Made by a program: the position numbers and the translations under genes
The notes under the pieces: model-generated
Database searches by the model: none
The model's input: the letters and a program-made list of their open reading frames with translations, nothing else
What the model was told of the DNA's origin: nothing
Shown here: positions 44,112-54,599 of the stretch, piece after piece
Layout: each line of letters begins with the position of its first letter
Position numbering within the stretch: the stretch's first letter is position 1
From: Dichetophora obliterata
Taxonomy: Eukaryota; Arthropoda; Insecta; Diptera; Sciomyzidae
Assembly (NCBI GenBank): GCA_963920525.1
Contig: OY986438.1
Location: 73,106,346 to 73,170,345, forward strand
Reading direction: 5' to 3'
Length of the DNA: 64,000 bases

Positions 44112-44412
44112 CACAATAGGTTCCATATTCGCTCTAAAGGGTACCTAGTCACGTTTTTAGGGATATTGGCTTCATTATCTCGAATTCAGTATTACTAACG
44201 TATTTTTTTTTTGCATATAAAATATTATAAACGGTATCACCTTCAATTTGATGTATGACACGGACAAATATATGTTACCGTTCTAACGATATGGGCGATA
44301 TGGCAAAGTCGCCAAACTGCCAAAAAAAATCGAGATTTTCAAAACTTTGAGGCCCCAATGGCACGTGTTAACATTGGCATGTTGAGCTCCGCGAAATATT
44401 AACGTCTGGGGA
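44112..44412. repeat. Right terminal inverted repeat
   Basis: Inverse of 40930-41230: AAGTCGCCAAACTGCC, CGAGATTTTCAAAACTTTGAGG, AATTTGATGTATGACAC. Confidence 0.88.
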
Positions 44413-45090
44413 ATAGTGCTACCGGCACCAGTTTAAAGCTGCAATTCCTAGCAACAGCAGCAATACCGACAGACAGCTCAACAGCTTCACAACCACGGCC
44501 AACCACGGCAATCACCGTGAAGTGGAACACCATCAGTTGGGCACTTGCTTAGTTCCCATTGCTGTGCGCTTCGCTAGCGAGCATTCATCCACGGGTGTCA
44601 CCCGTCACAACAACAGCGCCAGCAACCGTGTGGTAAGTGGGTTACTCTACCCTGGCACGTCAGCTTCTGGCAGCCACACAAGCAGCAGCAACAACGGGAA
44701 CAACCACTAACGACCTCTATAGGGACGGCAGAGTCTAGCGAACACGTTCAAAACCGGTCGCACCCGACGAGTCCAGCACAAGGCTCGTATCGTCATAGCA
44801 GCAGCTCCTTCATCGATACAACAGCAATTGGCAGCAACGGCCAACAACAGCTGCAACCACCTACAACAGCAGATGCAACAATGCCATCCACAGCAGTCTC
44901 GAACAGCACGCTAAACATCACTAACAGCTCGGCCGAATAGCCACTAACAAAGCACAACAACAACTACAGCAGCTTCGTAGCAGCCACGACCAAACCAAAA
45001 ACCACTCCAACAGCCGCAACAGCAACAACAAAAGCGAGCTGCACCAACAGCGCTAATCAGCAACAGCATCACCATCACCATCGGCGGTTG
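44413..45090. repeat. CAG/CAA-rich region
   Basis: Dispersed CAACAG and AGCAGC runs on the plus strand, with short Gln/Ser/Thr-rich frames (e.g. 44522-44710) and a Cys/Val-rich shadow on the minus strand. May be opa-type sequence or remnant of a coding exon; no conserved motif seen. Confidence 0.5.
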
Positions 45091-45890
45091 CAGACCAGGA
45101 CAACAAGTTTTTTTTAGTGTAATTTTTTTGGTTGAATTTATTTTATCTCCTATTGGCGGCATTCATGAAACACGAATTCTACTCAACATATTGTGTAAGT
45201 GATCAGTATCAACTTCCGCTACTGTTTGTTCCTACTGAACGATAGGTTACTTTTTATGTCCTCGCAGTGGTTTTATAAATGAGATAAAAAGGAATCCCTA
45301 AATTCAATAAAATAATCATCAATAACCTTTTTCCAGATGTGAACCCGTTGAGTAAATGGTAGCGTAAAAATAAATCACAGCCCAAACACTCAACAAGTTT
45401 ACAACATATTCAGAAATTGATCTGTCGCGTTCAGCAGGTGCAAACTCAACGGTTGCGCAACGGTTGATTAAGTTTAAGGTTTCATGAACGCAGCTAGTGA
45501 AAACACTAAAAAAAAACAACAATTTTTCTTGGATAAGAAAATTCTAAAATAAACTTGCTTATATTCTAAAATGTTTAAAAGGGCTCGTCTCAAACGAAAA
45601 ATTTTTTAATATTTGCGAAATTCGAAACTCGTATAATTTTTAAATACTTTTAAATTTAATCAAATTGGATTGCAAACCGGTATATTATACATATGAAAGT
45701 AAGACAAAGTTAAACAATAACTCGTAAATAATAGCCTTGAAACAAAATTTCTAACTTTGAAATTTTTCTCCCACGGCGTTAAGTAAACTCTGAAATCAAA
45801 CTTTAAATATTTTTAACTGTATTTTTTTCTATCATTATTATTGTCAAATTAATTTAAATTTGACATTAATTAAAAATTAAATACTTACTT
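45091..45890. other. Unassigned, AT-rich
   Basis: No gene or clear repeat seen, apart from a TTAC microsatellite at 45884-45899 which is the tail of the next element. Confidence 0.4.
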
Positions 45891-46440
45891 ACTTACTTAG
45901 TTGGCGCTACAACCGTATGTCGGTCTTGGCCTCATCTAAGAATTTGCGCCAGCCATTTCTGTCTTTCGCTTGCTGGCGCCAGTTGGAAATTTCAAGCTTC
46001 GTCAGGTTGTCCTCTACTTGGTCTTTCCAACGAAGATGCGGTCGTCCTCTTCTGCGTTGACCGCAGCTGGGTACCGAATCGAATGTTTTCTTCACTGGAG
46101 CATCGTCGTTCATGCGCTGAACATGTCCAAGCCAGCGAAGCCGCTCGATTTTAATGCGCTTGACTATGTCGATGTCAGCGTACAGCTCATACAGTTCATC
46201 ATTCCACCGTATTCGGTACTCGCCATTGACGCAGATTGGTCCTTAGATCTTACGAAGAATCTTTCTCTCGAATGCTCCTAAAGTCTTTTCATCTAAACTG
46301 CTCAGCGTCCAGGTTTGTAATGCATAAAGTAGGACGGGCATGATTTATAGAGCGTGATTTTTGTTCGTCGAGAGAGGGCTCTGCTTCTCAATTGCCTACT
46401 GAGCCCAAAGTAACACCTGTTGGCAAGAGTTATTCTTCGT
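45891..46440 (-). pseudogene. Non-LTR retroelement ORF2 C-terminus
   Basis: Minus strand: FERKILRKI-x-GPICVNGEYRIRWN, RIKIERLRWLGHVQRMNDD, GQRRRGRPHLRWKDQVEDNL and NWRQQAKDRNGWRKFLDEAK. This end is common to many insect non-LTR elements (RTE-like or jockey-like). 5'-truncated at about 46440, where the CR1 element starts. The 3' tail is made of short AAGT/TTAC repeats. Confidence 0.75.
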
Positions 46441-46444
46441 TTGA

Positions 46445-49353
46445 TTAAATACAAATACAATTAACCTAGAGCCATCCGCTCTAATCTTTCGTGCTCTCAG
46501 ATATCCCTACCCCATTTAAATGCAGATATTGATAATACTTTTGACGTTGATCAATTAATTGTAAAAGTAGTTTTGAGTAATAATTGTACTATCTTTGTAA
46601 TGGTGAGCTATATCCCACCAAGAAGCCCTCTCGAATTATACTCTATTCATCTCGATAATATTCGTCCTTTTCTTGATAACTTAAGTCAATCTGATCATGT
46701 TATTCTGACAGGCGATTTTAACCTATGCAATGTTAGCTGGAATTATGTTTCTGATGAATTTTATCTCTTACCGTTCGATTTTCTGTTGGAATTAGACGCG
46801 CGTATAATTGACTTTTTCTTGCAATACGATCTAGTCCAGATAAATGATAAATTTAATGATCTTAATAGAATCTTAGATTTAATTTTTATTGATAAAGATT
46901 TTGTTGTTAATCTCGAATCTCCTCAAGTTGAAATTGTAAAGAAGTCACAGCACCATGTGCCCTTAATGCTTGAATTTAGTATCTATAATTATAAAAAATC
47001 ATCTACTTCTGCTGTATCCTCATATGACTTTAATCGCGCTAACTTCGCCGCTATACAGGCAGGTCTTGAATCTATTCATTGGTTTAATGCTTTTTCGGGT
47101 TTTGACTTGCCTGAAATGTATGGGTTTTTTTGTTCCGTCCTCGGCGATCTGGTTGAAAATTTTGTCCCTAAGAAGCGCACTCGTAGATCTAATAACCCGG
47201 TTTGGTTTAATCGTAGACTAGGCCATTTAAAGAACAAATTGAATAAAGCCTATAAAAGGTTTAGATTTTTTAAGGATGACCTGCAACTCAAACAGTTTTA
47301 TTTGACTGGTCTTAATGAATTTAGGATTCTTAACAAATTCCTCTTTAAATCTTATATCATATCAATTGAAGATAAACTTAAAGAGAATAGCAAATTTTTC
47401 TGGTCTTTTATAAATATGAAGAGGAAATCATCTGGTATTCCAAATTCCATGTGTTATAAAGGATCCAGTTCTGAGGATACTCTTACTATATGTAATTTTT
47501 TTGCGGAGTATTTTAAATCTGTTTACTCAGTAGCACATGACCCTTCTGCGTCGTCAGTTAGTTCTGATCGTAGTTCTTTATTGAATTTAGGTAACCTCTT
47601 CATAAGTGAATCTGAAGTTGTAAGTACTCTATTGAACATTAAGTCAACTTCTACGGCCGGTCATGATGGTATTGCTCCGATTTTACTAAAAAGGTGTGCG
47701 GCTACAATTTCTTGCCCATTGACTATTATTTTCAATAAGTCGCTTTCGAGTGGTACGTTTCTGGACGAATGGAAAGTATCTCACATTGTTCCTATCCACA
47801 AATCAGGGCCGAAGCAAGATGTCTGCAATTATAGACCTATAAGTAAAATTTTGTGTGTGCCCAAAGTCTTTGAAAAAATTGTTTACGAAAAATTATCTTT
47901 TTACGTAAAGAATATTATTTCTACAAATCAGCATGGCTTTATATCTGGAAGATCAACAGCCACAAATTTAAATATTTTTTGCTCTTTCATAGTTCGTAAT
48001 TTCTCAAACAGTTTACAGACTGATGTTATCTTCACGGACTTCGCAAAAGCGTTTGATAAAGTCAATCACCAAACGCTTCTCCTTAAGCTTTCTGCGCTTG
48101 GATTCCATTCAAGTCTCTTCTCATGGCTTAAATCTTATCTCCTTAATCGATGGCAAAACGTCATAATTAATGAATGTTTGTCTTCGGCTATTCAGGTCAC
48201 ATCGGGTGTACCTCAAGGGAGTCATCTTGGCCCTCTTTTATTTCTCCTCTTCATCAATGACCTACCTGCTGTCATCGAGCACTCGAGATGCCTTCTGTTC
48301 GCCGATGACTTAAAACTTTTTCGGTCAATCAAATCTGACAATGATTTTAGACTACTTCAACAGGACCTTAACTCGGTTGCTAATTGGTGCCTTATTAATA
48401 ATCTTCCACTTAACATTTCAAAATGCCAGTGTCTTACTTTTTCTAGGTCTTCCTCACCTATCTTTTGGAACTATTCCATTAATTCTACTTCTCTTGAAAG
48501 AGTGTCCTGCAAAAAAGACTTGGGTGTTCTACTGGATCCGAAACTATCTTTCAGAAATCATATCGAACTAATTATTGCTAAAGCAAACTCAATGTTAGGC
48601 TTTCTAAAAAGAAATTCAACAGATTTCTCTGATCCTTATACTCTTAAGACACTTTATTCCTCATTAGTGCGTCCGCATCTTGAATATTGCTCAACGATTT
48701 GGAACCCTTGTTACCAACTTCACTCCAACAGATTAGAATCGGTCCAACGTAATTTTACTAGATTCATGTGGCACAAATTAAATTGGAACCTACCCTCAGT
48801 GCCTCAATATAGTACCCGGTGTGCCTTAGTTGGCCTCACCCCTCTTTCTGTTCGTCGCAAGATTTTCTCTGTTATGCTTATTTGGGATCTTATAAATCAT
48901 AACATTCAATGCCCCGAAATGCTTTCTCAGCTGGACTTCTATACTCCTTCTCGGTATCTTCGTAGTCAATTCCACTTCCATGAGTCGTTCCATAGTTCAA
49001 ATTATTATCGTAATATGCCTATGGCACGCTGTATTCAGGAAACCAATGAATTGATTAATGTAGCTGACCTATTTTGTAATACTTCTAGAACTACTTTTAA
49101 AAATAATCTCGTACTAAGCATTATGGCTCGTGTGCCTTGATCTTCTTTTCCTTTTTTTTTTTTTTTTAAATCTTTTTCAATTTATGAACTCAAATTTTGT
49201 ATTTTTTACTATTTTTGTTTATTTTTCTATTTCCTCAATGTAAATAATTATATAAATATCAACATGTTCTATTTAATAAGCATTATTGTAATTAACTCAT
49301 ATGAACATAATCTTCAGTAGTCTATAAGAGCTTGGACTCTGCTTGACGAAGAA

Positions 49354-49384
<31 letters not shown>
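46445..49384 (+). mobile_element. CR1-like non-LTR retrotransposon, 5'-truncated
   Basis: Begins inside the endonuclease coding region at about 46445, runs through an intact ORF2 end (49138), a 3' UTR with T11 run, and an AAATA/AAAT tail (49351-49384). Closest relative in the window: 28719-31959. Confidence 0.9.
46573..49140 (+). CDS. CR1-like ORF2: endonuclease (partial) and reverse transcriptase
   Basis: 855 codons without a stop; the coding frame is open upstream to about 46450 (SCSQISLPHLNADIDN), so the listed start is not the real one and the N-terminal endonuclease motifs (Asn, first Glu) are lost. Present: ILTGDFNLCNVSW, NRILDLIF, HHVPLMLEF (end of endonuclease); RT with TAGHDGIAPILLKR, CNYRPISKI, HGFISGRSTATNL, FTDFAKAFDKVNH, VPQGSHLGPLLFLLFI, LLFADDLKLF (catalytic FADD), KDLGVLLDPKLSF; C-terminal YCSTIWNPCYQLHSNRLESV. 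All RT catalytic residues present. A recent 5'-truncated insertion; unable to move alone. Confidence 0.92.
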   Translation: MSNNCTIFVMVSYIPPRSPLELYSIHLDNIRPFLDNLSQSDHVILTGDFNLCNVSWNYVSDEFYLLPFDFLLELDARIIDFFLQYDLVQINDKFNDLNRILDLIFIDKDFVVNLESPQVEIVKKSQHHVPLMLEFSIYNYKKSSTSAVSSYDFNRANFAAIQAGLESIHWFNAFSGFDLPEMYGFFCSVLGDLVENFVPKKRTRRSNNPVWFNRRLGHLKNKLNKAYKRFRFFKDDLQLKQFYLTGLNEFRILNKFLFKSYIISIEDKLKENSKFFWSFINMKRKSSGIPNSMCYKGSSSEDTLTICNFFAEYFKSVYSVAHDPSASSVSSDRSSLLNLGNLFISESEVVSTLLNIKSTSTAGHDGIAPILLKRCAATISCPLTIIFNKSLSSGTFLDEWKVSHIVPIHKSGPKQDVCNYRPISKILCVPKVFEKIVYEKLSFYVKNIISTNQHGFISGRSTATNLNIFCSFIVRNFSNSLQTDVIFTDFAKAFDKVNHQTLLLKLSALGFHSSLFSWLKSYLLNRWQNVIINECLSSAIQVTSGVPQGSHLGPLLFLLFINDLPAVIEHSRCLLFADDLKLFRSIKSDNDFRLLQQDLNSVANWCLINNLPLNISKCQCLTFSRSSSPIFWNYSINSTSLERVSCKKDLGVLLDPKLSFRNHIELIIAKANSMLGFLKRNSTDFSDPYTLKTLYSSLVRPHLEYCSTIWNPCYQLHSNRLESVQRNFTRFMWHKLNWNLPSVPQYSTRCALVGLTPLSVRRKIFSVMLIWDLINHNIQCPEMLSQLDFYTPSRYLRSQFHFHESFHSSNYYRNMPMARCIQETNELINVADLFCNTSRTTFKNNLVLSIMARVP

Positions 49385-49385
<1 letters not shown>

Positions 49386-49386
49386 A

Positions 49387-49910
49387 TTTAAGATAAAAAT
49401 GAACGATATCTACTAAATTGAAATGAATTTTAAAATTTAAGCTAAAAATAGAGAAAATAAACTAAGTTTTACTTGATTTTTGAACTAAGGCTAAAATTAA
49501 ACGAATTCTACTAAATTGAAATGGATTTCCAAATTTAAGCTAAAAATAGAGAAAATAAACTAAATTTTAATTGATTTTGAACTAAAGCTAAAAATGAACG
49601 AAATCTACTAAATTGAAATGGATTTTAAAATTTAAGCTACAAATAAAGAAAATAAACTAGATATACTTTGATTCTAAACTAAAACTAATTTAACATAACA
49701 AGAAAATAAACTAAATTTTAATTGATTTTGAACTAAAGCTAAAAATTAACGAAATCTTAGTAGATTTCGTGTTTTAAAATGTGTTTTAAAATTTAAGCTA
49801 AAAATAAAGAAAATAAACTAGATATACTTTGATTCTACACTTTAAAATTATTTTACATAACAAGAAAATAAACTAAACTTTAATTGATCTTGAACTAAGC
49901 TATAAATAAC
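49387..49910. repeat. About 97-bp AT-rich tandem repeat, about 5 copies
   Basis: ACGAATCTACTAAATTGAAATG-type segments start near 49401, 49499 and 49596, so the period is 97-98; ATTGATTTTGAACTAAAGCT recurs between them. Later copies are diverged, with an inserted ACTAATTTAACATAAC segment. Confidence 0.85.
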
Positions 49911-49941
49911 CGAAATGTTGTTACGAGTCCCTAGCTATCGT

Positions 49942-50009
49942 ACCTGGCATGACGGCGCGCCGACTAGCTCATAATTTACGGGCGCAGTTCTCAACCCGTC
50001 ATGCCAGGT
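49942..50009. repeat. 14-bp perfect inverted repeat (hairpin)
   Basis: ACCTGGCATGACGG at 49942-49955 and CCGTCATGCCAGGT at 49996-50009, with a 40-base loop. GC-rich island in very AT-rich DNA, with GGCGCGCC in the loop edge. Confidence 0.85.
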
Positions 50010-50645
50010 CGAGGAAGCAACAATAACTTCCGGTTTGAAACGGAAGCATAATTTAAAAAAACAACCAAAAACTCAGAAAAAGTAATGACTAAACAAAACA
50101 TCTAAATTTGAAAATAAAAGAAAAACAAAATGAAATAAAAAGTCCAAACAAAAGAAAATTATATAAATAATAACCCGGATTTTGATTCATAACAAAAAAA
50201 AAAATATAAAAAAAATAAAAAAAAAATCGAGACCAAACCATTCATAAAAAAAACTGCGACCGAACCACCATAAAGCTATAGAGCTCGAGGAGATATCAAC
50301 CCTCTTATGCACCCACCCATCCATAGTTATCTCGTGCATGCATCTGGTAGATAACCCCTTGAAAAAACCAGCGACCTAAATCGCTTTTAACATATCCATG
50401 TTGCTTGTGTCTGTGCCCCCCCCCCCTATTTAGTTACGCCCCTGCATGTACTTCCCCACAAATTATTTTAGCAAGCCATTATTTTTTTTCAACTTAAATT
50501 CACATTTTATTTATATATAATATTTTCTTTTTTTTCTATTCAAGGTACGCGGATATAAAACACGAATATTATTTTTAAGCTTAATTTTGTTTATATCACT
50601 ATTTAGACTATTTATAAAAAAATTGTTCTTTTAAAATTATTATCA

Positions 50646-50649
50646 CTAT
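50646..50649. repeat. Target duplication CTAT of element C (left)
   Basis: CTAT at 50646-50649 and 57991-57994 flank element C. Confidence 0.8.
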
Positions 50650-51300
50650 TGTTACGTTTGGAACTGTGTTTACAAATATTTAAGAATCCTAACTAAAAAT
50701 TCGAAACAAAGGTTTTGGCTTTTAAGCGAGCCGCGCTGTGTATAAAGACCACAAGGCCGATTTGGGAATATAAAAAGAAGGCAATGCTGCCGGTATGACT
50801 TTCATGTGTATAATCATAATTTATTTTAAATTTAATTTTCTTTTATAACAATTTGTTACAGTTTTTCTTATTCTAAGACATACCCATTTTCCAGTCACAT
50901 TTCCAACATATTTAATTAGACCAATCATTAATTGATGTAACCAAATATGCAGACTTGCATTTTGTGTCTTCCGCAAAAATGCAATACTAAATATTTGGTC
51001 ACATGCAATGACCCACATGTGCAAGTTGTGATAAGATCGGCTCTTTGATAATACTAGAAGTTGCTGCTGCGCTTAGCCAACATGCGTGGTTCATTAATAA
51101 TCACTTTTTCTTTTATTGTTTACGTTCATGCCGTTTTATTGTTTTAACTTATGTTGCACTACTCAGCTTGATCATATTGCACTCACATGTGCTCAGTGTT
51201 TCAAGGTTTGTTTACGTTGATGACCTTGCTTGTGACTAGGTGGTCTGTTTGTTATTGTTATTTGTTTGTTTTTATTTGCTTCTGGGTTACGAACACAACA
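50650..51300 (-). repeat. 3' LTR of element C
   Basis: Plus-strand ends TGTTACG and ACACAACA. Compared with the other LTR: TGTTACG/TGTAACG, TACAAATATT/TATTATATTT and single changes. Confidence 0.95.
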
Positions 51301-51312
51301 CCCTTACTCTTT
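51301..51312 (-). promoter_or_regulatory. Polypurine tract of element C
   Basis: Minus-strand AAAGAGTAAGGG, directly before the LTR. Confidence 0.85.
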
Positions 51313-51798
51313 AAAAAAAATGATTTTGTTACCATAAATGACAAAATTATTTTTAGAATATTACATACATACGTTTAAGTTTAGCATTATTTTTACATGT
51401 TCCTTGCTTTAATTAAGTTGTTATTATGTACTTTTTTTTCTTTATTATCTATTATAATTATACTGTTCGGCCCGTTTTGAGATATAATTTCAAAAGGACC
51501 TCTAAAAGGTTTATCCAATTTTTTCTTATTTCCTATTTTTAAATATACATAATCTCCTGTCCTAAAATTTGCTTTATTTACATACTTTTGTTTTTCAGAT
51601 ATATTTTGCTTACTTTCTCATAAATTTGCTTTTGCATTAGTTTGCGCATATTTTAATTTAAGTTTTAATTCTCTAATATAATTTTCAACATTGTAAATTT
51701 TTCTTGATTGTTTATAATTTCACATGGTAGAGCGCATAACTTTCCATATACTAATTCAAATGGTTTGTAGTGTGTTGTATTATGTAGAGTCGTATTGT

Positions 51799-51811
51799 AT
51801 GAATATGTGTA
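51799..51811. repeat. SINE target duplication (left)
   Basis: ATGAATATGTGTA at 51799-51811 and again at 52150-52162. Confidence 0.9.
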
Positions 51812-52149
51812 TATGTATATATAAACTGGCCATTTCAGCCCTTGGAAGGACTTTGACCTAGCTTCTATTGATCAATTGTGTTGTGCGTGTTATTAAATTT
51901 TGATCACAAATGACCGAGAACTGGACCTACGTGTTTTATGCCGACTCCGAACGGCTCATGTTCTCAAGAAGCTTTACATGGCAATTTTTACTCTCTGAGG
52001 TTTGCCATTGTCTGCAGAGAGGTGACGACCGAACAGAAAAATTAATTCAATTGAAAAAACTTTCCGTCTGAGCTGGAATTGAACCCGGGCTACCGCGGTT
52101 CTTTAGCTTAGGGGCCACGCACTATACCCACTAGGCTACGATCGCCAAA
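51812..52149 (-). mobile_element. tRNA-derived SINE
   Basis: Minus strand starts with a tRNA-like head: TGGCGATCGTAGCCTAGTGG (A box TAGCCTAGTGG) and B box GGTTCAATTCC near 52075-52087. The body contains a conserved-looking GCCGTTCGGAGTCGGCATAA segment (about 51933-51953); the tail is a TA-rich microsatellite at 51812-51832. A 13-bp duplication flanks it. Transcribed by RNA polymerase III and moved by a LINE in trans. I do not recall its family name. Confidence 0.93.
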
Positions 52150-52963
52150 TGAATATGTGTAGTAAGGCAAAAATTCATCCCAATTATCCTTTCCGTCCAA
52201 TGTCATTAGGAAATCGTTTAAGACTCTATGATTTCTTTCTATCGTACCTAAAGTTTCATGATGATACGGTGTAGAAGTTACCTTATCTATGTTCAACATT
52301 TTGCAAATGTTTACTAATAATTCATTTGTGAATTCCGTGCCTTTGTCTGTTTTTAGCTTTCCAAAACAACCATATTTTAATATGAATTTTTCTACTATTG
52401 TTTTTGCTACACTTACTGCATCTTTTGTAACTAGTGGGAATGCTTCTACAAATTTTGTGAGTTCACATTGGATTGTAAGCATGTATCTGTATAAATTGGA
52501 TGGCCTAAGAGGACCTACTGTATCTATTGTTACAACATCAAATTATGTGGTCGGAGAATCTGTCACCATTAATTTTTCTTTTGTGTATTTAGTTATTTTT
52601 ACTTGGTTACATACTTTGCACTTGTTAATTTATTCTCTAACCATTTTATTCATCCCTTTCCAAACGTATCTTTGTTTTAACTTTGCTATGCATCTTCTTA
52701 TGCCACAATGACCTGCTATTTTTGAGTCATGATACTTTTTTATTAAATCTTTCATTTCTTCTACATTTTCTATTCTTTTTGGAGCAGTATATAATAATAT
52801 GTCTAGACAATTCCTCTTTTTATCTTCTTGAATCTCATCAAATATTTTTTTAAATCTGTGCACAGATATCTCTTCAAATATTCTATCATCATCCGCTAGC
52901 GCTAGTTTATACAAATGTTCATGCTCTGTATCTATAAGATAACAATTTTCTTCAAAATCAATT

Positions 52964-53884
52964 TTAACTCTGATAACGTCTTATGATTGTATCTAACATG
53001 CAACATATTTCTGAATTCATATATTTCACAATTTTGACTAGTCTTACACTGCAGGGATCAGATATCGATAAACACTCCCATATATGAAGATGATCAGCCT
53101 CCAATGGTGACGTGTCCCGGGGTATTTCTATTGCTGTATCACTTGTTTCTTTATTCTTCATTGCTCTTGTTAGCACATTTACATTATTGATTGGTACCAT
53201 TTCTTTTAATTTCTCAGAACTTAATTTTATTCTAGATAACGCATTAGCATTCGTATTCATGCTACCTTGTTTGAATATGATATCAAAATCATAATCCATT
53301 AAATCTATTCTTATTCTAGTTAACCTTGATGATGGATTCTTATGCGTGAATAAACTTACTAAAGGTCTATGATCTGTATACACTTTAAATCTTCTACCAT
53401 ACAAATATGGTCTGAAATGTTTTATTCCCCAATGTATGGCTAACAGCTCTTTCTCTATTACCGCTTTATTTAACACATGCTTGTTAAGGGACTTACTTGC
53501 AAATGCTATTGGCTTATCACTACCTATTTCTCCTAGGGAAAGAATTGCTCCTAAAGCAAAGTTTGATGCATCTGTGGTTAGTATGAAAGGTTTTGAAAAA
53601 TCCGGATAACTTAATATAGGTGGTGACATGAGTTTTCCTTTTAAAATTTCAAAAGATTGTCGGCAACTTTGCGACCAACTGAAAATTACATGCTTCTTTA
53701 ACAATTGATTTAATGGTTTTGCTATATCAGCAAAGTTCTGAATAAAACGCCTGTAATAATTACAGAAAGCTACGAACCTACGTACTTCGTCCGCATCTTT
53801 TGGTGTCGGGTAGTTTTTGATCACATCATATTTGCTTGGATCTGTAATCACACCTTGATCAGTTATTAGATGTCCAAGATACAC
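52964..53884 (-). pseudogene. Element C RT thumb/connection and RNase H
   Basis: Open for 306 codons: MYLGHLITDQGVI, VRRFVAFCNYYRRF, TTDASNFALGAILS, IEKELLAIHWGIK, VYTDHRPLVSLFT, NANALSRIKL (usual NADALSR; Asp to Asn). Sister of element A 19454-20977. Confidence 0.9.
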
Positions 53885-53926
53885 AACTTCTGGTCTCAGG
53901 AACTTGCATTTACCTGGATTTAACTT

Positions 53927-54575
53927 TTAATTATATCTGCGTAACCTTTTAAAGACTTCTGATAGATTCTTGTTATGTTCCTTTAAACTAGATCCAAAGA
54001 TTATTATATCATCGACATATAAAAATTCTGAATCTTGTAGACCACTTAGGGCAAGAGAAAGCATTCCTTGAAAACTATTTGTCGAAATTTTTAAACCAAA
54101 TGGCAAACGTTTGAATTGGTAGTGACTTGATTCATTACATGCTTCTGTCAATGGTCTTGATTTTTGGTGAAAATGCTGTCAATGGTCTTGATTTTTGGTG
54201 TAACGGAATTTGATGAAATGAGCTCGTCATATCTAAAGTGGAAAAAAACTTTGCTTTGCCTAATTTATCAAGAACATCTTCTATTCTAGTTAAAGAGAAT
54301 TTGTCATCCACGACTTTCTTGTTTAATGCTCTATAGTCAACTTCTAGTCTCCATTTCTTATTTTCCCCTGTACTTTTCTTCGGAACTTTTAATAAGGGTG
54401 AGTTATATGGGCTAACTGAAGGTTCAACAATGTCTTCATCTAAAAGTTTATGTACTTGATTTTCTATTTCTTGTAAATTAGCATGTGGAGTCCTATAGTT
54501 TTTAATGTACACAGGTGATTTATCTATTGTTGAAATTTTCTGTTCATAAAAATTATTTTTAGTCAAAATCTCCAC
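53927..54575 (-). pseudogene. Element C reverse transcriptase
   Basis: WRLEVDYRALNKKVVDDKF, FSTLDMTSSFHQIPL, then after a frame change LPFGLKISTNSFQGML and FLYVDDIIIFG (YVDD intact). A 31-bp tandem duplication of CTGTCAATGGTCTTGATTTT (54145 and 54176) shifts the frame between the two parts. Confidence 0.9.
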
Positions 54576-54599
54576 TTCTAAGTGAAAAATACCTTGATA

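Larger units (their letters stand above)
40930..44412 (+). mobile_element. TIR element with orphan protein, about 3.5 kb
   Basis: Two long inverted repeats (40930-41230 and 44112-44412) enclose one plus-strand coding region in two parts, separated by a CR1 3' end (42244-42960). The coding region has no DDE or YR motif that I can name. On the left it abuts BEL/Pao coding sequence, so it probably inserted into the BEL element or next to it. Target duplication could not be fixed. Confidence 0.75.
49911..50649. other. Unassigned spacer with a perfect inverted repeat
   Basis: Contains the 14-bp inverted repeat at 49942-50009 and a C11 run near 50418. The rest is A-rich without an ORF. Confidence 0.4.
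51420..52914 (-). pseudogene. Element C integrase, split by a SINE
   Basis: Zinc part at 52914-52630 (YHDSKIAGHCGIRRCIAK, RYVWKGMNKMV). Core at 52482-52163: TKFVEAFPLVTKDAVSV, LKTDKGTEFTNELL, YHHETLGTIERNHR. Then the SINE. It resumes at 51798 with YNTTLHNTTHYKPFELVYGK and goes to a C-terminal domain with GPFEIISQNG near 51480. A frame break also separates zinc part and core around 52560-52630. Confidence 0.88.

Noticed and set aside
44944..45162. Cys/Val-rich minus-strand ORF
   Set aside because: Antisense of AACAGC-type repeats; not a metal-binding protein.
50821..51024. 67-codon ORF repeated identically at 57511-57714
   Set aside because: It lies in both LTRs of element C and is identical because the LTRs are; no domain or start context supports translation.
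52075..52149. tRNA gene
   Set aside because: A and B boxes are present but it is the head of a SINE with a 13-bp duplication; a full cloverleaf with matching acceptor stem is not seen.
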